Of a DNA stretch of 21,359 bases, positions 1-6,602 are shown piece after piece (position 1 is the first letter of the stretch; each line of letters begins with the position of its first letter). The DNA comes from JANNRR01 sp043736155. GTDB taxonomy: Bacteria > Pseudomonadota > Alphaproteobacteria > Rhodobacterales > Rhodobacteraceae. The translations under genes were made by a program, and so were the position numbers. The DNA is taken from the NCBI GenBank assembly GCA_043736155.1, contig JAYTDA010000003.1, positions 1-21,359 of the forward strand, read 5' to 3'. Below the pieces are notes generated by a model. The model worked only from the letters and a program-made list of their open reading frames with translations. It did no database searches and was not told where the DNA came from.

Positions 1-180
1 ACAAATCTGCCAGCGCCTGCCTGCCGCTTGGCAGGCGCTACAGGGCGCGCCAGCCCAGGCAGGCGCTGGCAGATTGGAGAGGACCGGCTGCTGCCCCACC
101 CCCCTTGCCCTTCGCTTGCGCTCTCGGGCAACGGAACCGATGAAGGCCCCACTGGGGCCTCCATCAGGCGGTTCCGAAAC
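1..180 (+). repeat. Long structured intergenic repeat, copy 1 (left end cut by window)
   Basis: First of three related copies in this window, all in the same orientation (others at 265-434 and 7901-8114). Seen directly: a 22-bp inverted repeat with one mismatch (2-23 against 56-77), enclosing the short CAGGCGCTAcAGgGCGCGCC segment. Next is a hairpin with outer stem TTGCCC/GGGCAA (105-110/126-131), and then an 8-bp stem CGGAACCG/CGGTTCCG (132-139/169-176) around an inner stem GGCCCCA/TGGGGCC. No believable protein is encoded: reading frames through it are arginine- and proline-rich and are not kept between copies. Family unknown to me. It could be a REP- or MITE-like repeat or a 3'-UTR RNA element. 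Confidence 0.8.
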
Positions 181-264
181 AACAGTTTCACCGCCCGCTA
201 CCGCAACTTTGACACCGTGTCCGGATCACTCCCCGGTCCTGCCACAACCACAGACTCCTGCTTC

Positions 265-434
265 TTGGCAAATTTGGCGGAGACAAATCTGCCAGCGCCT
301 GCCTGCCGCTTGGCAGGCGCGGGAAAATTGGACAGGTCCGGCTGCTGCCCGACGTCCCTTGCCCTTCGCTTGCGCTCTCGGGCAACGGAACCGATGATGG
401 CCCCACCGGGGCCACCATCAGACGGTTCCGAAAC
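265..434 (+). repeat. Long structured intergenic repeat, copy 2 (internally shortened)
   Basis: It begins with TTGGCAAATTTG...CAAATCTGCCA (an inverted repeat also present in copy 3) and keeps the left arm of the large stem. The right arm is replaced by a short GCGGGAAAATTGGACAGG segment, so the 22-bp stem cannot form. The 3' half is intact: TTGCCC/GGGCAA (359-364/380-385) and CGGAACCG/CGGTTCCG (386-393/423-430). Its inner stem reads GATGATGGCCCC/GGGGCCACCATC. Compared with copy 1, A became T on the left and T became A on the right, so pairing is kept. It lies 84 bases downstream of copy 1 in tandem. Confidence 0.8.
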
Positions 435-621
435 AGGAAAAGCGGGGGCGGGAAGGCCGGGGTTGCAGGGTGGCGGTCGCCGCTTCATCTCGATAGTTAG
501 ACCAACAGTCCCTTGAGTTGACCCTTGCTCTGCTTCCCCACAAAGGGGGAGGGACTGTCTGTGCACCCTGCTCAATCAGAAAGAGTCCCTTCTTGGGGCC
601 GCTGGTATGACAGCGTGGCGG
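435..621. other. Intergenic remainder without a recognisable gene
   Basis: Completes the gene-free stretch 1-621 together with repeat copies 1 and 2. The only structure I see is a 7-bp inverted repeat AGGGACT/AGTCCCT (550-556/584-590) with a long, about 27-base, loop. It lies downstream of the leftward 3-hydroxybutyrate dehydrogenase gene and could be a weak transcript-end structure, but it lacks a T tract on either side. Confidence 0.4.
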
Positions 622-1395
622 TCACAGCGCGGTCCAGCCGCCATCGACCGAAATCGTGGTGCCGGTGATCTGATCCGCGGCACCCGAACACAGAAACACC
701 ACGGTGCCGCCGATCTGCCCGGTGGTGGCAAATTCGCGCGACGGCTGGCGCTGCAGCATCACGTCGCGGATCACGGTATCGCGGTCCATGCCATGCAGCT
801 TCATCTGATCGGGGATCTGCGCCTCGACCAGCGGCGTCAGCACATAGCCGGGGCAGATCGCGTTGGCGGTGATCTGCTGGCCCGCGCATTCCAGCGCCGT
901 CACCTTGGTCAGCCCGACCATGCCATGCTTGGCGGCGACATAGGCCGATTTGTAGGGGCTGGCGGTCAGGCCATGCGCCGAGGCGATATTGACCACCCTG
1001 CCCCAGCCCCGTGCCCGCATCATCGGCAAAGCGACGGCGGTGGTGTGAAACGCCGAACTGAGGTTGATCGCCAGAATCGCATCCCACTTGTCCGCCGGAA
1101 AGCTTTCCAGCGGCGCCACATGCTGAATGCCCGCGTTGTTCACCAGAATGTCGCAGACCCCGGCCTTGTCCACCAACGCACGGCAATCGGCAGCTTTGGA
1201 CATGTCAGCCGCGATGTAGCGTGCGGAGACACCATGATCCGCCGCCAGCTTTGCCGCCAGCGCATGATCCCCGGGCCGGTCGGTGAAAGAGTTGATCACG
1301 ATGTCGGCCCCGGCGCGGGCAAGTTCCTGTGCAATGCCAAGGCCGATACCGGAGTTCGATCCGGTGATGATGGCGGTTTTGCCGCGCAGCTGCAT
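622..1395 (-). CDS. bdhA: 3-hydroxybutyrate dehydrogenase (SDR family)
   Basis: A 257-aa classical short-chain dehydrogenase that would oxidise (R)-3-hydroxybutyrate to acetoacetate with NAD+ in the cytoplasm, a step in poly-3-hydroxybutyrate and ketone-body use. Visible motifs are the Rossmann glycine motif TGSNSGIG (residues 11-18), NNAG (86-89), Asn111, Ser139, and the catalytic YVAAK (Tyr152, Lys156). The stretch ECAGQQITANAICPGYVLTPLVEAQIP and the C-terminal SVDGGWTAL fit the BdhA branch. The ATG start is preceded on the minus strand by AAAGGGATCATCG, a good ribosome binding site. Length matches the family. It stands alone; the neighbour on its upstream side is divergent. Substrate is assigned from family resemblance, and another 3-hydroxyacid or polyol SDR remains possible. 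Confidence 0.9.
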   Translation of the reverse strand: MQLRGKTAIITGSNSGIGLGIAQELARAGADIVINSFTDRPGDHALAAKLAADHGVSARYIAADMSKAADCRALVDKAGVCDILVNNAGIQHVAPLESFPADKWDAILAINLSSAFHTTAVALPMMRARGWGRVVNIASAHGLTASPYKSAYVAAKHGMVGLTKVTALECAGQQITANAICPGYVLTPLVEAQIPDQMKLHGMDRDTVIRDVMLQRQPSREFATTGQIGGTVVFLCSGAADQITGTTISVDGGWTAL

Positions 1396-1568
1396 CGATG
1401 ATCCCTTTCAGTCAGGTCGCCCAAAGCCCGTTGCCTATAGCGCAACCGCAACACCTGCACCATGGCACCCGGACTATGGGTGATTGTGGCGAGACTGCCT
1501 TAGTTCAACCACATTCATCGTCAAATTGTTTCCCCAAGGTGACAAATCACACCAAAAGGGCGGAGATC

Positions 1569-2795
1569 ATGGCAGTCACCATCACAATCCGCAAGGCCAC
1601 CAGCTTTACGGTGGAAACTGTCGATGCCTTCGGAACCTTGCATCAACTGACGGTTCTTGGCGCAGGATTCATCTATGATCTGGCGGGAAACCCCACAGGC
1701 GGCACTGTCAACACCCTGATGTACAAGGATTTCGGCGCACCCGGCGTGGTGGTTCACAGTCAGTTGGTCAGTGGCTTTGCGGCGACACCGACCGCGTCAC
1801 TGGCATCCCATGTCACCGTCCCGGGCCTTTGGTTTGACCCGGCCAACGCCGACCTTTTGGCGGGCTATGATCCCAAGCTGGTGGACAGCGAAACCTTCTA
1901 CAACCAGTTGGTCCAGACCCGTGGCGGCATTCTGGGTGACAAGCTGATCGGGACCGCCCTCGATGATCTGACCTATGGGGGCTTTGGCAACGACCGGATT
2001 TACGGCAACGGCGGCCACGACCTGCTGTTTGGCGACATTGGCAACGACGTGATCTTTAGCGACCTGTCGCAAGCGTCGCGCCTGTATGGCGGACAGGGCA
2101 ACGACATTCTGACCAGTGGGGCCTTTGCCGACATTCTGGACGGCGGCATCGGCATTGATGCGCTTTATGCCGGTCAGGGCGATGACGAGGCTTATGGCGG
2201 TGCAGGCAACGACATTGTAACGGGCGACGTCGGCCACGACCATTTGTGGGGCGAAGCCGGCGACGACAGGATGTCCGGCGGTGCCGGGAACGACAGTCTG
2301 CTGGGCGGGGACGGTGTCGACCGGATCACCGGCGGCACCGACGATGATGTGGTTTATGGTGGCAAAGCCAACGATCTGCTGCAGGGCAATGCCGGCAATG
2401 ATGGCCTGTCCGGCGACAGCGGTGATGACAGCCTGAACGGAGGTGGCGGCGATGACCGCCTCAAGTTTGCCGACGGCTCGGACAATGTGGTGGGGGGAAC
2501 CGGGGCGGATACCTTTGTCTTTGCGCTTGGCGGGGCGGTGGGGGTCACCAATCTGGTGGACTTTATCGCCGCAGAGGATTTTCTGGCGCTGGGTGATGCC
2601 GGTTTCAACAATGGTGTTGCCCACACGGCGCTGGAAAACCATGCCTTTTTCGTCAGCCATTCGGTCGATGCACTGCATGGCACGACCTTTACCGGCAGCA
2701 ACGGCGCCCAGGTATTTTTCCGCCAGGTGCATCTGTCGCAGTTGAGCGTTGCCAATTTCCTGGCGACCGACGGAACCGCAACCCAGTTCCTGTAA
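1569..2795 (+). CDS. RTX-repeat calcium-binding protein, serralysin-type C-terminus, probably type I secreted
   Basis: 408 aa if started at the ATG behind AAGGGCGGAGATC, a strong ribosome binding site. The frame is open further upstream but carries no such site. Residues 1 to about 120 form a domain I do not recognise, without a signal peptide. Residues about 124-318 are a long run of glycine/aspartate nonapeptides (GGxGxDxxx type, such as GGAGNDSLLGG and GGGGDDRLKF), which fold into a Ca2+-binding parallel beta roll. Residues about 312-408 (GTGADTFVFA...VTNLVDF...DFLALGDAGF) resemble the serralysin/M10_C C-terminal domain that carries the uncleaved type I secretion signal. No zinc-protease motif HExxH is present, so this is not a protease. 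No ABC/HlyD/TolC secretion genes are nearby. Likely an extracellular or surface protein; its role is unknown. Confidence 0.88.
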   Translation: MAVTITIRKATSFTVETVDAFGTLHQLTVLGAGFIYDLAGNPTGGTVNTLMYKDFGAPGVVVHSQLVSGFAATPTASLASHVTVPGLWFDPANADLLAGYDPKLVDSETFYNQLVQTRGGILGDKLIGTALDDLTYGGFGNDRIYGNGGHDLLFGDIGNDVIFSDLSQASRLYGGQGNDILTSGAFADILDGGIGIDALYAGQGDDEAYGGAGNDIVTGDVGHDHLWGEAGDDRMSGGAGNDSLLGGDGVDRITGGTDDDVVYGGKANDLLQGNAGNDGLSGDSGDDSLNGGGGDDRLKFADGSDNVVGGTGADTFVFALGGAVGVTNLVDFIAAEDFLALGDAGFNNGVAHTALENHAFFVSHSVDALHGTTFTGSNGAQVFFRQVHLSQLSVANFLATDGTATQFL

Positions 2796-2815
2796 GCGGC
2801 CCGGTTCGGGAGAGC

Positions 2816-2861
2816 GGTTCGGTTCAGGGGAGTGGTTCGGTTCAGGGGAGTGGTTCGGGGG
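2816..2861. repeat. Short tandem repeat, 18-bp unit, about 2.5 copies
   Basis: The unit GGTTCGGTTCAGGGGAGT occurs at 2816-2833 and 2834-2851, with a partial third copy at 2852-2861. It lies just downstream of the RTX gene stop and upstream of the hairpin at 2875-2897. A related GGTTCGGGAGAGC precedes it. No function is apparent; slippage-prone noncoding DNA is the simplest reading. Confidence 0.85.
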
Positions 2862-2874
2862 GCAGGCCAAAAAA

Positions 2875-2897
2875 AACGCCCGCGCGAAGCGGGCGTT
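2875..2897. terminator. Rho-independent-type hairpin after the RTX gene
   Basis: A perfect 9-bp stem AACGCCCGC/GCGGGCGTT with loop GCGAA. Eight A residues (2869-2876) precede it on the plus strand, so a leftward transcript would have a canonical U tract. The rightward side is only AAGTTATT. It follows the rightward RTX gene by about 80 bases, so it probably ends that transcript, but by sequence it is the stronger terminator for leftward transcription. Confidence 0.7.
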
Positions 2898-3057
2898 AAG
2901 TTATTGAGGCAGGTTTCATACAGGCAAGAAACCTATCGAGCAGTACCCCTGTTATACGCGCAACATCGCCGGGGGCCAAGCTAAAAGTTTGATAATGCTG
3001 GCGCTCAGGGGTAGCTTGAAGCCCAAGGAAATCAGGGAACGGGGGATTGTTGCCAAA

Positions 3058-4881
3058 ATGAGCAGGGATATTTTCGCAAACAGGGGTGGAATCGCGGGGG
3101 CTGTTGCGGCGGCGCTTTGCTTGATGGTCGCGGCGCCATTGGCACAAGCAGAGCCGTCCTATGGCATAGCTATGTATGGCGACCCTGCCCTCCCCCCGGA
3201 TTTTGTGTCACTTCCCTATGCCAACCCCGATGCCCCCAAGGGCGGGCGAATCGTCTTTGGCGAAGGCGGCAGCTTTGATTCGATGAATCCCTTCATCCTC
3301 AAGGGCAAGGCCCCGGCGGGTCTGTCGGTGATGACGGTCGAAACCCTGATGGGCCGCAGCTATGACGAACCCTTCACGCTGTACGGTCTGTTGGCCAGCG
3401 CAATCGAGGTCGGCCCGGAGCGCGAATGGGTGCAATTCACCCTGCGTGACACTGCGCGCTTTTCGGATGGCTCGCCGGTGACGGTGGAAGATGTGATCTA
3501 TTCGTTTGAACTGCTGGGCACCAAGGGCCATGCCCGCTACCAGGGCGCATGGGGCAAGATCGCCTCGATGGAAAAGGTCGGCGAACACGCGGTCAAGATC
3601 AGCTTTAACGTGGTGGACCGTGAACTGCCGCTGATCCTTGGCCTGCGGCCGATCCTGAAAAAGGCGCAGTGGGAGGGCAAGGCATTCGATGAAAGCTCGC
3701 CCGAGGTGGTGATCGGCTCCGGCCCCTATGTGGTCGATCAGTTCGAACTCGGTCGTTTTGTCAGCTACCGCAAGAACCCCGACTGGTGGGGCAAGGACCT
3801 GGCGTTCAACCGGGGCCTGCACAATCTGGATCAGGTGCGCTATGACTATTTCGGCGATGCCTCGGTGATCTTTGAAGCCTTCAAGGCTGGTGATCTGACC
3901 AGCTACCGCGAAGCCAACACCGCCAAATGGTCGAGCAACTACGACTTTCCGGCGCTGGCTGCGGGCGACGTGGTGAAATCGGAGATCCCGCACCAGCGCC
4001 CGTCCGGCATCAACGGGCTGGTGTTCAACACCCGCCGCCCGATGTTTGCCGATTGGCGGGTGCGGGAAGCGCTGATTCAGGCGTTCAACTTCGAATTCAT
4101 CAATGCCACCCTGAATGGCGGGGTCGAACCGCGCATCACCTCGTATTATTCCAACTCTGAACTCGGCATGGGCACCGGCCCCGCCACCGGCAAGGTGCTG
4201 GACCTGCTGCACCCCTTTGCCGCTGATCTGCTGCCGGGAGCTGTTGACGGCTATGTGCTGCCGGTGTCGGACGGCACCGAGGCCAACCGCGCCGGTATCC
4301 GCAACGCCACCGACCTGCTGGCAGAGGCGGGCTGGACCGTGCAGGATGGCGTGCTGAAAAACGCAGGCGGCGAACCGTTCAAGTTTGATGTGCTGCTGGT
4401 GCAGGGCGCCGATGAAACCCAAGGCATCGTCAACATCTATGCCGAGGCCTTGAAGCGGCTGGGGATCGCGGTGACGGTGACAGTTGTGGATTCGGCGCAA
4501 TATACCGAACGGACCAATGTCTATGACTTTGACATGGCGGCCTATATCCGCTCGCTGTCGCTCAGCCCCGGCAATGAACAGACGCTGTACTGGGGCTCTG
4601 CCGGGGTCACCGATCCCGGCACCCGCAACTGGATGGGGATGCATTCACCGGCAGCCGAGGCGATGATCCAGACCATGCTCAGTTCCACCGACCGCACCGA
4701 TTTTGTCGCCGCCACCCAGGCATTGGACCGGATACTGACCTCGGGGCGCTATGTCATCCCGATCTGGTATTCCAAAGTGTCGCGGCTGGCCCATGTGAAA
4801 CAGTTGAACTATCCGGCGAAACTGCCAATCTATGGCGACTGGGCCGGGTTTCAACCCGATGTCTGGTGGTATCAAGAGTGA
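3058..4881 (+). CDS. Extracellular solute-binding protein, family 5, YejA-like (peptide/microcin C type)
   Basis: 607 aa. The start at the ATG in GCCAAAATGAGCAGG gives a textbook Sec signal peptide: basic MSRDIFANRGG, hydrophobic core AVAAALCLMVAAPL, and AQA at residues 29-31 before EPSYG. In-frame upstream starts (a TTG at 2989, an ATG at 2995) would put charged residues ahead of it. The mature protein carries the SBP_bac_5 pattern. YNPDAPKGG-like ANPDAPKGGRIVFG (about 56-68), the RFSDGSPVTVEDVIYSFE segment, and RPSGINGLVFNTRRPMFADWRVREALIQAF point to the YejA branch, which binds peptides or microcin C-like ligands in the periplasm for an ABC importer. The expected permease and ATPase genes (yejBEF) are not adjacent, so it is an orphan here or is served by a remote transporter. 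The ligand cannot be assigned. Confidence 0.88.
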   Translation: MSRDIFANRGGIAGAVAAALCLMVAAPLAQAEPSYGIAMYGDPALPPDFVSLPYANPDAPKGGRIVFGEGGSFDSMNPFILKGKAPAGLSVMTVETLMGRSYDEPFTLYGLLASAIEVGPEREWVQFTLRDTARFSDGSPVTVEDVIYSFELLGTKGHARYQGAWGKIASMEKVGEHAVKISFNVVDRELPLILGLRPILKKAQWEGKAFDESSPEVVIGSGPYVVDQFELGRFVSYRKNPDWWGKDLAFNRGLHNLDQVRYDYFGDASVIFEAFKAGDLTSYREANTAKWSSNYDFPALAAGDVVKSEIPHQRPSGINGLVFNTRRPMFADWRVREALIQAFNFEFINATLNGGVEPRITSYYSNSELGMGTGPATGKVLDLLHPFAADLLPGAVDGYVLPVSDGTEANRAGIRNATDLLAEAGWTVQDGVLKNAGGEPFKFDVLLVQGADETQGIVNIYAEALKRLGIAVTVTVVDSAQYTERTNVYDFDMAAYIRSLSLSPGNEQTLYWGSAGVTDPGTRNWMGMHSPAAEAMIQTMLSSTDRTDFVAATQALDRILTSGRYVIPIWYSKVSRLAHVKQLNYPAKLPIYGDWAGFQPDVWWYQE

Positions 4882-4930
4882 TCAAGAACAACGGCACGGG
4901 CCGCACCCGCGCCCTGCGTGAGGATGAGCA

Positions 4931-5044
4931 ATGCTGAAAATCGCACTGGTGGCGGGGCTGCTGGCACTGGCGGCCTGTAACACGGTCAATGGCATCGGCC
5001 AGGACATATCCGGCGGAGCGCAACGGGTCGGCGGCTGGTTCTGA
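4931..5044 (+). CDS. Entericidin A/B-type small lipoprotein
   Basis: 37 aa starting at an ATG behind GTGAGGATGAGCA, a good ribosome binding site. The sequence begins MLKIALVAGLLALAAC, a lipoprotein signal peptide with lipobox LAAC and acylated Cys16. The rest reads NTVNGIGQDISGGAQ..., the entericidin signature (NTxxGxGxDI). Mature chain is about 22 residues, anchored by lipid in the envelope. In enterobacteria entericidins form an antidote/toxin pair; in alphaproteobacteria they usually occur singly with unknown role, so no toxin function should be assumed. It lies 49 bases after the binding-protein gene on the same strand and may be co-transcribed. Confidence 0.85.
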   Translation: MLKIALVAGLLALAACNTVNGIGQDISGGAQRVGGWF

Positions 5045-5066
5045 CCGCGCATACATGCTCAGCGCC

Positions 5067-5166
5067 GCACCGGGCTTGACCCGGTGCCTCGATGCTGCGG
5101 GTGGAACCGGGGCGGGTGGTGCTGTCGGGTGCCCGGCGACGGGAGGCTCCGGGTCAAGCCCGGAGC
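5067..5166. repeat. Pair of inverted REP-like palindromes between convergent genes
   Basis: Two perfect hairpins: GCACCGGG-cttga-CCCGGTGC (5067-5087) and GCTCCGGG-tcaag-CCCGGAGC (5146-5166). Their 15-base cores, CCGGGCTTGACCCGG and CCGGGTCAAGCCCGG, are exact reverse complements, so they can also pair with each other across the 58-base spacer. They lie between the rightward entericidin gene and the leftward regulator gene, where they could act as a bidirectional terminator or protect mRNA ends. The same core recurs at 14099-14127. Confidence 0.8.
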
Positions 5167-5176
5167 GGCATCGGGG

Positions 5177-5800
5177 TCATGTCAGCGACGTCACCCACAG
5201 GATCAGAGCATCCTCCTCGGACACCGACACCACATTATGGCCCATGGTGGCGTCGTAATAGGCGCTGTCGCCGCGTTTCAGCGTGACCGGTTCGTAATAT
5301 TCGCTGTACAGGCACACCGCACCGGTCAGCACATACAGAAACTCTTCGCCGTCGTGGCGGACCCAACCGCCGAAATCTTCGACTTTCCGGGCCCTGATCC
5401 GGGCGCGGTAGGGCAGCATCTGCTTTTGGGTCAGCGCCCCTGCCAGCAATTCATGTTCATAGGTGGCAGTGGCCTGGGTTGCGCCGTCGCCGCTGCGGGT
5501 CACCGCCATCCGGCCATTGGCCAGCGGACTGGCGGCGGGAGTGAACAGTTGCGGCACCGAAATCGCGAGGCCGGTCGCCAGCTTTTTCAGCGCATCATAG
5601 GTTGGCGACATCTGGCCGTTTTCGATCTTGGACAGGGTGGAGCGCGCCAGCCCCGCCTGTGCCGCCGCCTGTTCCAGTGTCCAGCCGCGCGCCTTGCGCA
5701 GATCGCGGACCCGCTGGCCCAGATCAATCGGGGCTGCCAGCGCCTCTGCGCCGCTGCTGCGGGCAATCTTCAGAATGCGGGTCGGATCATGGGTGGTCAT
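5177..5800 (-). CDS. XRE-family transcriptional regulator with C-terminal cupin domain
   Basis: 207 aa. Residues about 27-82 are an HTH_3 domain (LGQRVRDLRKARGWTLEQAAAQAGLARSTLSKIENG...SPTYDALKKLATGL). Residues about 145-205 are a cupin_2 sensor (HDGEEFLYVLTGAVCLYSEYYEPVTLKRGDSAYYDATMGHNVV). This architecture is common in regulators that sense a small ligand through the cupin barrel. The ATG start overlaps no neighbour, and a 12-bp palindrome (5801-5812) abuts it, suggesting autoregulation. It is divergent from the DsbA-like/exporter pair, the most likely targets, with 130 bases between the starts. The residues between the two domains are poorly conserved by eye. Ligand unknown. Confidence 0.9.
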   Translation of the reverse strand: MTTHDPTRILKIARSSGAEALAAPIDLGQRVRDLRKARGWTLEQAAAQAGLARSTLSKIENGQMSPTYDALKKLATGLAISVPQLFTPAASPLANGRMAVTRSGDGATQATATYEHELLAGALTQKQMLPYRARIRARKVEDFGGWVRHDGEEFLYVLTGAVCLYSEYYEPVTLKRGDSAYYDATMGHNVVSVSEEDALILWVTSLT

Positions 5801-5812
5801 CGGGATATCCCG
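5801..5812. promoter_or_regulatory. Candidate operator: perfect 12-bp palindrome at the XRE-cupin gene start
   Basis: CGGGATATCCCG ends directly against the start codon of the leftward regulator and covers its Shine-Dalgarno region. Seen directly: perfect dyad symmetry. Inference: binding site for the regulator's own product, since XRE-family proteins bind as dimers to short dyads and often repress themselves. Confidence 0.4.
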
Positions 5813-5845
5813 GCCTGTTGCCCCTGCCCCTTTACCGCGAAGGTG

Positions 5846-5903
5846 CCGAGGCTTGCAACCGGCAGAACCGAGGCTTGCAACCGGCAGAGCCGAGGCGTAG
5901 CAG
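5846..5903. repeat. 22-bp direct repeats in a divergent promoter region
   Basis: Two copies of a 22-base unit (5846-5867, 5868-5889), identical except for the last base, plus a partial third copy beginning CCGAGGC at 5890-5903. Each unit contains CCGAGGCTTGCAACCGGCAG. Spacing is near two helical turns, and the array lies between the divergent XRE-cupin and DsbA-like genes. It may hold regulator sites or may be a neutral slippage repeat. Confidence 0.75.
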
Positions 5904-5930
5904 ATTGCCGAAATCAGATGGGGTGGCGCA

Positions 5931-6578
5931 ATGGTCCAGTTGGATATCTTTTCAGACCCGGTCTGTCCCTGGTGCTACATCGGCAAGGCCCTGCTGGACC
6001 GCGCATTGGAACAGCACCCGGACCATCCGTTCATGGTGGAGTGGCACCCGTTTCAGCTCAATCCCGAGATGGCACCCGAAGGCCAGGACCGCCGCGCCTA
6101 TCTGGAGGCGAAGTTCGGCGGCAAGATGAATGCCGCCCGCGCCTATGCCAAGGTGGAAACGGCAGCTGAGGCCGCCGGTGTGGTGTTCGATTTTGAAAAG
6201 ATGCCGCGAATGCCCAATACGCTGAATGCGCACCGGCTGATCCATTGGGCCGGGCTTGAAGGCAAGCAGACAGCGGCGATCTCCGCCCTGTTCCGCGCCT
6301 ATTTCCGCGATGGCCGCGATATTGGCGATGCCTTGGTGCTGGCAGAGATCGGCGGCGCAGTGGGCATGGACCGCGAAGGGGTGGCGCGTCTGCTCGGCTC
6401 CGACGCCGATCTGGAGCCGATCCGCGCCCGCGAGGCCCACGCCCGTTCGCGCGGCATCAACGCGGTGCCGACCTTCATCATCGCCAACCAGCATGCGCTG
6501 CAAGGGGCGCAGCCGACCGAACAGTGGAGCCGGATCATCGACGATCTCAACCGCCAGCTGGCGATGGGTGCCGCGTGA
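5931..6578 (+). CDS. DsbA-family (FrnE-like) thiol-disulfide oxidoreductase
   Basis: 215 aa with no signal peptide, therefore probably cytoplasmic. The N-terminal thioredoxin-like strand runs straight into the active site DPVCPWCYIGK (Cys12, Pro13, Trp14, Cys15). A helical insertion covers about residues 60-165, and the cis-proline loop is INAVPTFII (about 175-183). The layout FSDPVCPWCYIGK...HPFQLNPEMAPEG...NTLNAHRLIHWA...GINAVPTFII is that of the FrnE/2-hydroxychromene-2-carboxylate isomerase-like DSBA subgroup. Such proteins act in thiol redox chemistry, sometimes in polyketide or oxidative-stress contexts; the substrate is not predictable. It is followed after 24 bases by an exporter gene and is divergent from an XRE-cupin regulator, suggesting a small regulated operon. 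The ribosome binding site is weak (GGGGTGGCGCA). Confidence 0.9.
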   Translation: MVQLDIFSDPVCPWCYIGKALLDRALEQHPDHPFMVEWHPFQLNPEMAPEGQDRRAYLEAKFGGKMNAARAYAKVETAAEAAGVVFDFEKMPRMPNTLNAHRLIHWAGLEGKQTAAISALFRAYFRDGRDIGDALVLAEIGGAVGMDREGVARLLGSDADLEPIRAREAHARSRGINAVPTFIIANQHALQGAQPTEQWSRIIDDLNRQLAMGAA

Positions 6579-6602
6579 TCCTGGCCCGCGAAAGGTCATC
6601 CC

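Noticed and set aside
28..516. 162-codon open frame through repeat copies 1 and 2
   Set aside because: It runs through two repeat copies and its arginine/proline-rich peptide reflects the repeat DNA. Frames are not kept in copy 3, and pairing-preserving base changes fit a structure, not a protein.
1797..2870. Long leftward open frame opposite the RTX gene
   Set aside because: It is the complement of the glycine/aspartate repeats, giving an artificial valine/isoleucine/alanine-rich protein with no domain.
4931..5044. Entericidin gene as half of a toxin-antitoxin pair
   Set aside because: Only one such lipoprotein gene is present, and single copies are usual in alphaproteobacteria, so no toxin-antidote system can be claimed.
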